This document shows, piece by piece, positions 1 through 7,823 of a DNA stretch of 35,590 nucleotides. A program made the position numbers and the translations under genes. Within the stretch, counting starts at the first letter, position 1. The number at the start of each line of letters is the position of its first letter. The stretch spans positions 1-35,590 of the forward strand of contig NZ_JAOCQE010000042.1 in assembly GCF_025290915.1 (NCBI RefSeq), written 5' to 3'. Under the pieces are notes generated by a model, which saw only the letters and a program-made list of their open reading frames with translations, was not told where the DNA came from and did not search any database. Source of the stretch: Streptomyces sp. 15-116A. GTDB lineage: Bacteria > Actinomycetota > Actinomycetes > Streptomycetales > Streptomycetaceae.

Positions 1-2030
1 ATGCCCGTCGGCGCCCCAGGCTGCTGAGGTGCCGGCCGGCTGCTTGTCCCCGCCGACTGCTCCGGGGCCGCCGTCCGATCCTGGCCCGCGGTCGGCTGCG
101 GCCCCGTGCCCGGCGTGCCTTGTCCGGCCGGGCCCGCGGCAGCGTCCTGCTGGCGTTGTCTTGCTGTGCCGGCCGCCGCCGACAGGGCTTCCGCGAGGCC
201 GCCGAGTTCGACGTGGACGACCAGGACCGGCTTGGACGGGGTCGCGGTGGCGGCCGACCGGAGGGCCTCGGCCAGGGCGGCGTCGCCGACGGAGGCCTCG
301 CCCACCGAGGGGATCGCGGTGACGACGACCGCGTCGCTCGTGTCGTCGGCGAGCGCCCGGGACAGGGCGGCGTGGAAGTCCGCCGCGGAGGCCTTCGTGG
401 TGAGGTCGAGCGGGGGGCGCGGGCGCAGGCCCTCGGCGAGGCAGGCGTCGTAGGTGAGCAGGCCGAGGGACTCGGAGTTGCCGAGGATCGCCACGCGGGG
501 CCCGGCCGGGAGGGGCTGGCGGGCGAGCAGCAGGCCGGTGTCGACGAGTTCGGTGATGGTGTCGACGCGGATCACGCCGGCCTGCCGCAGCAGCGCGGAC
601 ACCGTGGCGTGCGGCAGCCTTGTCGCCCGTACGGCGTGTCCCCGGGGCCCGGCGCCATGGCGTGCGCCCTGGACCACGACCAGCGGCTTCGCCGCCGCCG
701 TCCGGCGGGCGAGGCGGGTGAACTTGCGAGGGTTGCCGATGGACTCCAGGTACATCAGGGCGACGTCGGTGTCGGGGTCCTCGTACCAGTACTGCAGGAC
801 GTCGTTGCCGGAGACGTCCGCGCGGTTGCCGGACGACACGAACGTGGAGACGCCGGTCACCCCGGTGACGCCGCCGCCGCGCCGGTGCAGACGGGACAGG
901 AGGGCGATGCCGATGGCACCGGACTGGGCGAACAGCCCGATCCGGCCGGGCCGGGGCATCTCGGGGGCGAGCGAGGCGTTGAGGCGCACCTCCGAGGACG
1001 TGTTGATGACGCCGAAGGCGTTGGGCCCGATGATCCGCATGCCGTGGCTGCGCGCCTGCCGTACGAGGGCGCGCTGCCGCTCGCGGCCGTCGGGGCCGGA
1101 CTCGGCGTACCCCGCGGAGACCACGACCAGGCCCTGCACGCCGTGCTCACCGCACTCGGTGACGACCTCGGGGACGTGCTCGGCGGGCACGGCGACGACC
1201 GCGAGGTCGACATGCCCGTCCACGTCACGCACCGAGCGGTACGCGGGCACCCCGTCGAGCTCCTTCTGCCCTTCGGGCAGCGCCCTGTTGACGGCGTACA
1301 GCCGCCCCGTGTACCCGGCGTCCCGGATGTTGCCCAGGATGCCGCGGCCCACGCCGCCGGGCGTGCGGCCGGCGCCGATGACGGCGACCGAGCCGGGGGC
1401 GAGCAGCCGCTGCACGGAGCGGGCCTCGGCGCGCTGTTCGCGCGCGTACTGCACGGCGAGCGAGCGGTCGGTGGGTTCGAGGTCGAACTCCAGGCGGACG
1501 ACGCCGTCCTCGAAGCTGCGCTTCTGGGTGTACCCGGCGTCGGTGAACACCTTGATCATCTTGGTGTTGGCGGGCAGCACCTCGGCGGCGAACCGCCGGA
1601 TGCCGCGTTCCCGCGCGACGGCCGCGATGTGCTCGAGCAGGGCGGAAGCCACCCCGCGCCCCTGATGGGCGTCCTGCACGAGGAACGCGACCTCGGCCTC
1701 GTCGGCCGGGGCGGACGCGGGTGTTCCGTCGGCGCCGATCCGGTCGTAGCGTACGGTGGCGATGAACTCGCCGCCGATGGTGGCCGCGAGTCCCACCCGA
1801 TCCACGAAGTCGTGGTGCGTGAAGCGGTGGACGTCCTTGGCGGACAGGCGCGGGTACGGCGCGAAGAAGCGGAAGTACTTGGACTCGTCCGACACCTGCT
1901 CGTAGAAGCTGACCAGGCGCTCGGCGTCGTCGACGGTGATGGGCCGGATGCGCGCGGTGCCGCCGTCGCGCAGCACCACGTCGGCTTCCCAGTGGGCGGG
2001 GTACTCGTGCCGGTCCGACGAGGTCTGCAT
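1..2030 (-). CDS. Bifunctional GNAT acetyltransferase / acyl-CoA ligase-like protein (C-terminus cut off)
   Basis: The frame is open from an ATG at 2030 to the left edge, about 676 residues, with no stop reached. The first ~190 residues are a GNAT acetyltransferase domain. The acetyl-CoA-binding loop reads VAFLVQDAHQGRGVASALLE (Q-x-x-G-x-G/A pattern). A CoA-binding Rossmann domain of the NDP-forming acyl-CoA synthetase type follows (LAPGSVAVIGAGRTPGGVGR), then a succinyl-CoA-ligase-like flavodoxin domain (RIGLFAQSGAIGIALL). The visible end is a linker rich in Ala, Pro, Gln and Gly at about 1-160, so an ATP-grasp domain probably lies beyond the window. Family members (PatZ/Pat type) acetylate lysines of metabolic enzymes such as acetyl-CoA synthetase, with the ligase-like part sensing CoA metabolites. 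The domain order here is GNAT first, the reverse of E. coli PatZ. The gene diverges from ptsH across 174 bp. Its substrate is not visible. Confidence 0.9.
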   Translation of the reverse strand, partial: MQTSSDRHEYPAHWEADVVLRDGGTARIRPITVDDAERLVSFYEQVSDESKYFRFFAPYPRLSAKDVHRFTHHDFVDRVGLAATIGGEFIATVRYDRIGADGTPASAPADEAEVAFLVQDAHQGRGVASALLEHIAAVARERGIRRFAAEVLPANTKMIKVFTDAGYTQKRSFEDGVVRLEFDLEPTDRSLAVQYAREQRAEARSVQRLLAPGSVAVIGAGRTPGGVGRGILGNIRDAGYTGRLYAVNRALPEGQKELDGVPAYRSVRDVDGHVDLAVVAVPAEHVPEVVTECGEHGVQGLVVVSAGYAESGPDGRERQRALVRQARSHGMRIIGPNAFGVINTSSEVRLNASLAPEMPRPGRIGLFAQSGAIGIALLSRLHRRGGGVTGVTGVSTFVSSGNRADVSGNDVLQYWYEDPDTDVALMYLESIGNPRKFTRLARRTAAAKPLVVVQGARHGAGPRGHAVRATRLPHATVSALLRQAGVIRVDTITELVDTGLLLARQPLPAGPRVAILGNSESLGLLTYDACLAEGLRPRPPLDLTTKASAADFHAALSRALADDTSDAVVVTAIPSVGEASVGDAALAEALRSAATATPSKPVLVVHVELGGLAEALSAAAGTARQRQQDAAAGPAGQGTPGTGPQPTAGQDRTAAPEQSAGTSSRPAPQQPGAPTG

Positions 2031-2164
2031 GGGCCCCAGAGTACGGCTCGCGTACGACAACGGCGCGAGGCAGTCTGTGGAGGACGGCACCGGACCGAGG
2101 CCGCGGTCCGGAGACCACCACCGGGAGGCGGGTGCCGCACCCGGCATGCTTCACGATATGGGAA

Positions 2165-2180
2165 ACTGGTCTAGACAACC
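2165..2180. promoter_or_regulatory. DasR-responsive element (dre) upstream of ptsH
   Basis: The 16-mer ACTGGTCTAGACAACC matches the DasR operator consensus, a palindrome centred on TGGTCTAGACCA, with the left half perfect and two mismatches in the right half. It ends 24 nt before the ptsH ATG, where a repressor would block the promoter. DasR is the GntR/HutC regulator of GlcNAc use in Streptomyces and is known to control the general PTS genes. The site also lies upstream of the divergent acetyltransferase gene, but closer to ptsH. Confidence 0.85.
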
Positions 2181-2204
2181 CTGAACACCGAAGGGCAGCA
2201 ACAC

Positions 2205-2486
2205 ATGGCTGAGCGCCGCGTCAACGTCGGCTGGGCCGAGGGCCTCCACGCCCGTCCCGCCTCCATCTTCGTCCGAGCCGCCACGGCCGCAGGCGTCCCG
2301 GTGACGATCGCCAAGGCCGGGGGCAACCCCGTCAACGCGGCCTCGATGCTGGCCGTTCTGGGTCTGGGCGCCCAGGGCGGCGAGGAGATCGTCCTCGCCT
2401 CCGACGCCGAGGGCGCGGACGCCGCCCTGGACCGTCTCGCGAAGCTGGTCTCCGAGGGCCTCGAGGAACTCCCCGAGACCGTCTGA
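2205..2486 (+). CDS. ptsH: HPr, phosphocarrier protein of the PTS
   Basis: The protein has 93 residues, the usual HPr length. The active-site segment GLHARPAS places the phosphoryl-accepting histidine at His15, followed by Arg17, as in all HPr proteins. HPr takes phosphate from enzyme I (EI~P) and hands it to the EIIA domains of sugar transporters, in Streptomyces chiefly GlcNAc and fructose. Ser47 in NAASMLAVLG lies where low-GC Gram-positive HPr carries its regulatory Ser46, but whether it is phosphorylated here cannot be seen. The start is ATG with the ribosome binding site AAGGG 9 nt upstream. The gene is monocistronic: a dre site precedes it and a strong hairpin terminator follows 24 nt after the stop. 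No other pts gene is in the window. Confidence 0.97.
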   Translation: MAERRVNVGWAEGLHARPASIFVRAATAAGVPVTIAKAGGNPVNAASMLAVLGLGAQGGEEIVLASDAEGADAALDRLAKLVSEGLEELPETV

Positions 2487-2510
2487 CACCGCCTGCGCAC
2501 AACTGAGTGA

Positions 2511-2538
2511 GGGCCCGCCCGGATTTCCGGGCGGGCCC
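2511..2538. terminator. Terminator after ptsH
   Basis: A perfect 12-bp GC stem (GGGCCCGCCCGG with CCGGGCGGGCCC) encloses a 4-nt loop, followed by CTTCGCTTTT. It lies 24 nt after the ptsH stop. It could also stop transcripts of the convergent GntR gene that ends at 2635. Confidence 0.85.
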
Positions 2539-2634
2539 TTCGCTTTTCGCCGCCATCGAGGCGCGGATTTCCCGTTTCCGGGCAGCAGAAATAATCCCCC
2601 GCGAATTAGCTGCTCTTTGTATACGGCCTGCGTG

Positions 2635-3330
2635 TTAATGCCGCAGGCTCGGCGTGTTTACGGCATGTTGCGAGTTCCTCACACGCTCGGCGCGATCCCC
2701 GCCGGAGGCGAAGCGCAGCCGGTGCGCCGCGGTCGCGCGCTCGGTGTGCTGCGCCGTGACCGCCCGGGCGCGCTCGCCGTCGCCGCGCGCCACGGCGTCC
2801 ACGATCGCGCCGTGCTCCGCCCAGTACTCCATCGGATCGGCGGGCGCGTCCAGGGCGTACATCCAGGCGATCTTGTGCCGCAGCTGGGTGAGCATCGAGG
2901 TCAGCGCGGGGCTGCCGGAGGCCTGGGCGAGCGTCTCGTGGAACCAGCCGCCGAGCGAGCGCAGGTCGTCGCTGTTGCCGCGGCGTGCGCGCTCCTGGCC
3001 GAGGCGGACCAGTCCGCGCAGCACCTTCAGATGGGCGTCCGTGCGGCGCTGGGCGGCGCGCGCGGCGCCCAGCGGCTCCAGCAGCAGCCGCATCTCCAGC
3101 AGGTCGGCGGCCTCCTGCTCGGTGGGTTCCGCCACGCACGCGCCCGCGTGCCGCCGGGTCACCACGAAGCCCTCGGCCTCCAGGGTGCGCAGCGCCTCGC
3201 GGACGGGGACGCGGGAGACGCCGTAGCGCCGGGCGAGCAGTTCCTCGGTGAGCCGGCTGCCGCGCTCGTAGACACCGGCGACGATGTCGTCCCGGATCGC
3301 CGTGCACACCGAGTGCGCGGGAATACGCAT
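2635..3330 (-). CDS. GntR-family regulator, FCD (FadR) subfamily
   Basis: A 231-residue protein. The winged helix-turn-helix spans about residues 5-68, with the typical RYGVSRVPVREALRTLEAEG segment at about 35-54, and an all-helical FCD ligand domain spans about 72-205. The ATG at 3330 is supported by GGAGGT 5 nt upstream. Most FCD domains bind a metal through an Asp and three His in a D-x3-H motif. Here the motif reads GGWFH, so the Asp is Gly127 while His131, His173 and His195 remain. FCD regulators normally answer to small carboxylates or sugar acids, but the ligand cannot be deduced. The gene stands alone, convergent to ptsH and upstream of nothing on its own strand, so its targets are unknown. 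It should not be confused with DasR, which belongs to the HutC subfamily. Confidence 0.92.
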   Translation of the reverse strand: MRIPAHSVCTAIRDDIVAGVYERGSRLTEELLARRYGVSRVPVREALRTLEAEGFVVTRRHAGACVAEPTEQEAADLLEMRLLLEPLGAARAAQRRTDAHLKVLRGLVRLGQERARRGNSDDLRSLGGWFHETLAQASGSPALTSMLTQLRHKIAWMYALDAPADPMEYWAEHGAIVDAVARGDGERARAVTAQHTERATAAHRLRFASGGDRAERVRNSQHAVNTPSLRH

Positions 3331-3505
3331 GACGGACCTCCGGCTTAATCCCCGTGAAACGCCGACGACGGACGTGTGTTCCGTGACTCTATTGCAATCC
3401 GGGGGAATTTCCGACGGAGGGCCGGAATCCATACTTGTTTTTTGGACAACCGACGGACAACAGGGGGAGAACCAGTCGGCGACCGGGCCCCTACGGATCC
3501 CGAAA

Positions 3506-3528
3506 GCCCCGGCTCGGGGAGCCGGGGC
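3506..3528 (-). terminator. Terminator after the M23 peptidase gene
   Basis: A 10-bp perfect stem (GAGCCGGGGC and its complement) with a 3-nt loop lies 26 nt past the stop of the minus-strand peptidase gene. The minus strand continues with TTTCGGG. Confidence 0.75.
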
Positions 3529-3554
3529 CTCGACAGGGAGGGGCGGGCGCGTCC

Positions 3555-4328
3555 TCAGAGGTTCACGCCGTGCGCGCGGAGGTAGGCGACGGGGTCCATG
3601 TCGGAGCCGTACTCGGGGCTCGTGCGGGCCTCGAAGTGCAGATGCGCGCCGGTGACGTTGCCGGTGGCGCCCGAGTGGCCGATCTGCTGGCCCGGGGTGA
3701 CCTTCTGGCCGACCGAGACGCTGATCGAGGAGAGGTGGCCGTACTGGGTGTAGGTGCCGTCGTTCATCTTGATGACGACCTGGTTGCCGTACGCCCCGCC
3801 CCAGCCGGCCTCCACGACGGTGCCCATGCCGACCGACTGGACGGGCGTGCCGCTCGCGGCGTGGAAGTCGACGCCGGTGTGGCTGCCGGACGACCAGACG
3901 GCGCCGCCGGCCTTGTAGCCGGTGGAGACGTAGGAGCCGGGTATCGGGGAGACGAAGGTGTTCAGGCGCTTGCGCTCGGCCTCGCGCGCGGCGCGCTCCT
4001 TCTCGGCGCGGGCCTTGGCGGCCTCCTCGGCGGCCTTCTTCCGGGCCGCCTCTTCTGCGGCCTTGCGGGCGGCGGCCTCGGCTGCCTCGCGGGCGGCCTC
4101 GTGCTGGGCGGCCGCCTGGGCGTCGATCCGGTCGGCGACCGCGTCGCCCATGGTGATGACGGGGGTGAGGCCGGTCTGTGCGGCGGCCGGCTCGGCGGCG
4201 AGCGCGGGGGCGGCGAGAGAGCCGACGACGCCGGTGGTGGTGAGAGCCGCTACGCCCGCCGCACGCGCGGTGCCGCGCTGGATCCGGCTGGGACGACGGT
4301 GCTTCCCCGTGGCGCGGGTGAACGCCAT
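3555..4328 (-). CDS. Secreted M23 (LytM) cell-wall peptidase
   Basis: A 257-residue exported protein. A basic N-terminus and hydrophobic stretch (about residues 22-45, ending PALAAEPA) form a signal peptide. Residues about 70-122 are a charged Ala/Glu/Lys/Arg coiled coil. The LytM domain occupies about 127-257. Zinc ligands are His150 and Asp154 (GSHTGVDFHA) and His231 (GAHLHFEA), and His198 (YGHLS) is the catalytic histidine, so the site is complete. M23 enzymes cut peptide cross-links of peptidoglycan outside the membrane. Start ATG 4328 has GAAGGAAAGGA upstream. The gene is monocistronic, with a c-di-AMP riboswitch in its leader and a terminator behind, which fits regulation together with other Streptomyces wall hydrolases such as rpfA. 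The exact bond cleaved is unknown. Confidence 0.93.
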   Translation of the reverse strand: MAFTRATGKHRRPSRIQRGTARAAGVAALTTTGVVGSLAAPALAAEPAAAQTGLTPVITMGDAVADRIDAQAAAQHEAAREAAEAAARKAAEEAARKKAAEEAAKARAEKERAAREAERKRLNTFVSPIPGSYVSTGYKAGGAVWSSGSHTGVDFHAASGTPVQSVGMGTVVEAGWGGAYGNQVVIKMNDGTYTQYGHLSSISVSVGQKVTPGQQIGHSGATGNVTGAHLHFEARTSPEYGSDMDPVAYLRAHGVNL

Positions 4329-4348
4329 GTACAGGCTGGTCCTTTCCT

Positions 4349-4500
4349 TCCCTCTCGCCTACCGGGTTAGCTGACGGGTTCGGAGCAGGAAGGTCTCCTA
4401 CGGACCCCCTCGCATGACGCGCGGGCGTCCGATTCACCCCAGGGACTGCGTGTGGGTCCCCGGCTCCCCTGGCTCGCGCCGTACGGGGACTCGGCGATGA
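4349..4500 (-). promoter_or_regulatory. ydaO/yuaA-type c-di-AMP riboswitch in the M23 peptidase leader
   Basis: Read on the minus strand, the leader contains the hallmark blocks of the ydaO class in order: GGGGAGCCGGGGACCC (about 4456-4471), then TGGGGTGAATCGG (about 4430-4442), and near the 3' end CCGAACCCGTCAGCTAACCC (4363-4382) with GGTAGGCGAGAGGGAAGG. It ends about 20 nt before the ATG at 4328. This class binds c-di-AMP and acts as an off-switch. In actinobacteria it commonly precedes cell-wall hydrolase genes. Edges are estimated by eye. The transcript start, perhaps near 4560-4600, is not certain. Confidence 0.9.
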
Positions 4501-4650
4501 CTGTCCGGTGCCGCGGGTGCGGCGCACTGCCTGACGAACAGCCCGGACGAAGCTAAGCGGGGGCGCCTTCAATCCTCAAACGCAACAAGCGTTTTGTAGC
4601 GCATGCCACAGGGCAGACAGGCCGTCTCTCCCTCAATTCGGACAAACGGC

Positions 4651-4680
4651 GGCCCTGGTGACACACAGGTCACCAGGGCC
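4651..4680 (-). terminator. Terminator after the M16 peptidase operon
   Basis: A perfect 12-bp stem, GGCCCTGGTGAC paired with GTCACCAGGGCC around a 6-nt loop, begins 18 nt after the stop codon of the downstream M16 gene. There is no T-tract, as usual for Streptomyces. Confidence 0.8.
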
Positions 4681-4697
4681 TCCACGCGCGCGTGTCA

Positions 4698-6086
4698 CTA
4701 CTCGGCCGTCACCACGGTGACTTCACCGATGCCGAGGGCCTCCACGGGCGCCTTGATCTGCGCCGCGTCGCCGACGAGGACGGTCACCAGGCGGTCCACC
4801 GGGAAGGCGTTCACGACCGCCGCGGTGGCCTCCACGGTGCCGGTCGCGGCCAACTGCCGGTACAGCTCGGCCTGATAGTCGTCGGGCAGGTGCTGCTCGA
4901 CCTGATCGGCGAGGGTGCTCGCGACGGCCGCGGCGGTCTCGTACTTGAGCGGCGCCACACCGACCAGGTTCTGTACGGCGACGTCCCGCTCGGCGTCGGT
5001 GAGCCCCTCCGCGGCGAGCGTGCGCAGCACCGTCCACAGGTCCTGCAGAGCGGGGCCGGTGTTCGGGGTGTCCACCGAGCCGCTGATGGCGAGCATGGCC
5101 GCGCCCGTGCCGTCCGGCGCGGACCTGAGGACCTGCGAGAACGCCCGTACGCCGTAGGTGTAGCCCTTCTCCTCGCGCAGCACGCGGTCCAGGCGGGAGG
5201 TGAGGGTGCCGCCGAGGCAGTAGGTGCCGAGCACCTGCGCGGGCCAGACGCGGTCGTGCCGGTCCGGGCCGATCCGGCCGATCAGCAGCTGCGTCTGGAC
5301 GGCGCCCGGGCGGTCCACGATCACGACCCGGCCGGTGTCGTCCGCGATGACCGGCGGCACGGGACGCGGCTGGGCCGTCGAGCCGGTCCAGGCGCCCAGC
5401 GTGTCGCCGAGCAGCGCGTCCAGGTCGATGCCGGTGAGGTCGCCGACGACCACCACGGTCGCCGTGGCGGGGCGGACGTGCCGGTCGTAGAAGGCGCGTA
5501 CGGCCGTGGCGTCGATGCCGGCGACGGTCTCCTCGGTGCCCTGACGGGGGCGCGACATGCGGGAGTTCGCCGGGAACAGCTCCTTGGAGAGCTCCTTGGC
5601 GGCCCGGCGGGAGGGGTTGGCCAGCTCGTGCGGGATCTCGTCCAGGCGGTTGCGGACGAGGCGTTCGACCTCGCTGTCGGCGAACGCGGGCGCCCTGAGG
5701 GCGTCGGCGATCAGACCGAGGCCCTTGGCCAGCCGCGAGGCCGGGACCTCCAGGCTGAGGCGGACGCCGGGGTGGTCGGCGTGCGCGTCCAGGGTGGCGC
5801 CGCAGCGCTCCAGTTCGGCGGCGAACTCCTCGGCGGAGTGCTTGTCGGTGCCCTCGGAGAAGGCGCGCGCCATGATCGTGGCGACGCCGTCGAGTCCGGT
5901 CGGCTCGGCCTCCAGGGGGGCGTCGAGCAGCACCTCGACGGCGACGACCTGCTGTCCGGGGCGGTGGCAGCGCAGCACCGTCAGGCCGTTGTCGAGGGTG
6001 CCGCGCTCGGGGGCCGGGAAGGCCCAGGGCCTGGCCTCGCCCGCCTGCGGCTGGGGGTGGAACTCCATCGTGGCGAGCTCGGTCAC
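4698..6086 (-). CDS. M16-family protein without the zinc motif (partner subunit)
   Basis: A 462-residue protein with the M16 two-domain fold. The stretch that should carry H-x-x-E-H reads GLDGVATIMARAF, so the zinc ligands are absent. The second domain keeps the R/Y-type element (REEKGYTYGVRAF) that contacts substrate. It is therefore a non-catalytic partner, as in the two-subunit bacterial M16 enzymes and mitochondrial processing peptidase, where one chain supplies zinc chemistry and the other the substrate-binding arginine/tyrosine. The start is GTG at 6086 with GAGGAGG 8 nt upstream. It overlaps the stop of the upstream gene by 4 nt (GTGA), so translation is coupled. An ATG at 6068 is an alternative but has no ribosome binding site. 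No signal peptide is seen, so it is probably cytoplasmic. Confidence 0.9.
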   Translation of the reverse strand: MTELATMEFHPQPQAGEARPWAFPAPERGTLDNGLTVLRCHRPGQQVVAVEVLLDAPLEAEPTGLDGVATIMARAFSEGTDKHSAEEFAAELERCGATLDAHADHPGVRLSLEVPASRLAKGLGLIADALRAPAFADSEVERLVRNRLDEIPHELANPSRRAAKELSKELFPANSRMSRPRQGTEETVAGIDATAVRAFYDRHVRPATATVVVVGDLTGIDLDALLGDTLGAWTGSTAQPRPVPPVIADDTGRVVIVDRPGAVQTQLLIGRIGPDRHDRVWPAQVLGTYCLGGTLTSRLDRVLREEKGYTYGVRAFSQVLRSAPDGTGAAMLAISGSVDTPNTGPALQDLWTVLRTLAAEGLTDAERDVAVQNLVGVAPLKYETAAAVASTLADQVEQHLPDDYQAELYRQLAATGTVEATAAVVNAFPVDRLVTVLVGDAAQIKAPVEALGIGEVTVVTAE

Positions 6087-7462
6087 TTCGCCGCCTCCTC
6101 GTTCTCGTGGGCGCCGGCGACTGCGGCGGCTTCCTCGGTGTCCTCGGCGCTGTCCTCCGCGGCGACGGGCTCGTAGACGAGCACCGCCCGGTTGTCGGGC
6201 CGCAGACGGGCCTTGGCGACCTCCTGGACCTCCTCGGCGGTCACCTCCAGGACGCGCTGGACCGCGGTCAGGGCGAGCTGCGGGTCGCCGAACAGGACGG
6301 CGTACCGGCACAGTTCGTCGGCGCGGCCCGCGACCGTGCCGAGCCGGTCGAGCCACTCGCGCTCCAACTGGGCCTGGGCGCGCTCCATCTCCTCGGGGGT
6401 GGGGCCGTGCTCGGCGAACCGCGCGAGCTCCTCGTCGATGGCGGCCTCGACGACCGGCACCTCCACGTCGCCGGACGTCTTCACGTCCAGCCAGCCCAGG
6501 GAGGGCGCCCCGGCGAGCCGCAGCAGGCCGAACCCGGCCGCGACGGCGGTGCGGTCGCGCCGGACGAGGCGGTTGTACAGGCGGGAGGACTCGCCGCCGC
6601 CGAGGACGGTGAGCGCCAGGTCGGCCGCGTCGCACGCGCGCGTGCCGTCCTCGGGCAACCGGTAGGCGGCCATCAGCGCACGCGCGGGGACCTCCTCCTC
6701 GACGACCTCGCGCAGCTGCTCGCCGATGACGTCGGGCAGGGTGCCGTCGCGCGGCTCGGGCTTGCCGTCGTGCGCCGGGATGGAGCCGAAGTACTTCTCG
6801 ATCCAGGCGAGCGTCTGCTCGGGGTCGATGTCCCCGACGACGGACAGCACCGCGTTGTTCGGCGCGTAGTAGGTGCGGAAGAACTGGCGGGCGTCCTCCA
6901 GGGTGGCCGCGTCCAGGTCCGCCATCGAGCCGATGGGCGTGTGGTGGTACGGGTGGCCCTCCGGGTAGGCGAGCGCGGTCAGCTTCTCGAAGGCCGTGCC
7001 GTAGGGGACGTTGTCGTAGCGCTGGCGGCGCTCGTTCTTCACGACGTCCCGCTGGTTCTCCATGGACTCCTCGTCCAGGGCGGCCAGCAGGGAGCCCATG
7101 CGGTCGGCCTCCAGCCAGAGGGCGAGCTCCAGCTGGTGGGCGGGCATGGTCTCGAAGTAGTTGGTCCGCTCGAAGCTGGTGGTGCCGTTCAGGGAGCCGC
7201 CGGCGCCCTGGATCAGCTCGAAGTGACCGTTGCCCTTCACCTGGGCGCTGCCCTGGAACATCAAGTGCTCGAAAAGGTGAGCCAGGCCGGTACGCCCCTT
7301 GACTTCGTGGCGTGAACCGACGTCGTACCAGAGGCACACCGCCGCCACCGGGGTCAGGTGGTCCTCGGAGAGCACCACGCGCAGACCGTTGGCCAGGCGG
7401 TGCTCGGTCGCTGTCAGGCCGCCGGAGCCTGCCTGGGCTGTGGCCGTGTGACCCATGGGCAT
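6083..7462 (-). CDS. M16-family zinc metallopeptidase (catalytic subunit)
   Basis: A 459-residue pitrilysin/processing-peptidase-like protein. The inverted zinc motif is intact: His62-Leu-Phe-Glu65-His66 in GLAHLFEHLMF, with a probable third ligand Glu146 in KNERRQRYDN about 80 residues on. The C-terminal domain shows the usual degenerate repeat. It should hydrolyse peptides in the cytoplasm with the partner encoded immediately downstream, with 4 nt of overlap. The start is ATG 7462, with AAGGGA 6 nt upstream. A second in-frame ATG at 7456 is possible but less well spaced. The gene diverges from parC over about 360 bp. The natural substrate is unknown. Streptomyces M16 enzymes have been considered for peptide or leader processing, but nothing nearby indicates which. 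Confidence 0.92.
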   Translation of the reverse strand: MPMGHTATAQAGSGGLTATEHRLANGLRVVLSEDHLTPVAAVCLWYDVGSRHEVKGRTGLAHLFEHLMFQGSAQVKGNGHFELIQGAGGSLNGTTSFERTNYFETMPAHQLELALWLEADRMGSLLAALDEESMENQRDVVKNERRQRYDNVPYGTAFEKLTALAYPEGHPYHHTPIGSMADLDAATLEDARQFFRTYYAPNNAVLSVVGDIDPEQTLAWIEKYFGSIPAHDGKPEPRDGTLPDVIGEQLREVVEEEVPARALMAAYRLPEDGTRACDAADLALTVLGGGESSRLYNRLVRRDRTAVAAGFGLLRLAGAPSLGWLDVKTSGDVEVPVVEAAIDEELARFAEHGPTPEEMERAQAQLEREWLDRLGTVAGRADELCRYAVLFGDPQLALTAVQRVLEVTAEEVQEVAKARLRPDNRAVLVYEPVAAEDSAEDTEEAAAVAGAHENEEAAK

Positions 7463-7823
7463 GTACGTCCCTTCGATCGCGGAGGCGGTGCGTGCCGGAC
7501 CGCCGTTTCTGCCGGTCCTGCCACTGTATGCAAGCGCGCGGAGCGCCGGTGAAGTTCCCGGAGGGGCACGGATACGCCGAGAGCGAGCAGGCGAGGGTGA
7601 AGGGTGGTGCCGGTGTGACCGCCGGGGCCGGCGGGGCGGGTGAGCGGCCCCCGGACCCCTGCGCGAACGGCACGTGCGCGTACGCTGCTCGCGCCGCCGT
7701 CCCCGCCCGCGCCGGACGGCCGGAGCCGGGTCCTGGGTCCCGGTTGTCAGTGCGGCGGTCCACAATGGTCCGCGTCAGATCCGTCCAACGCTCGAGTGAC
7801 CAGAAAAAGAGGAGCCGGCAGCG
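7463..7823. other. Intergenic region between divergent M16 and parC genes
   Basis: About 360 bp with no supported gene. Open frames through it are by-products of high GC. It must hold both divergent promoters, but I find no convincing -35/-10 pair or palindrome. The parC ribosome binding site AGAGGAG lies at its right end. Confidence 0.6.

Noticed and set aside
120..2174. 684-residue plus-strand open frame opposite the acetyltransferase gene
   Set aside because: It is the mirror of a real GNAT/CoA-ligase frame. Its composition is Gly/Arg/Ala/Val-rich, there is no ribosome binding site, and it runs into the ptsH promoter.
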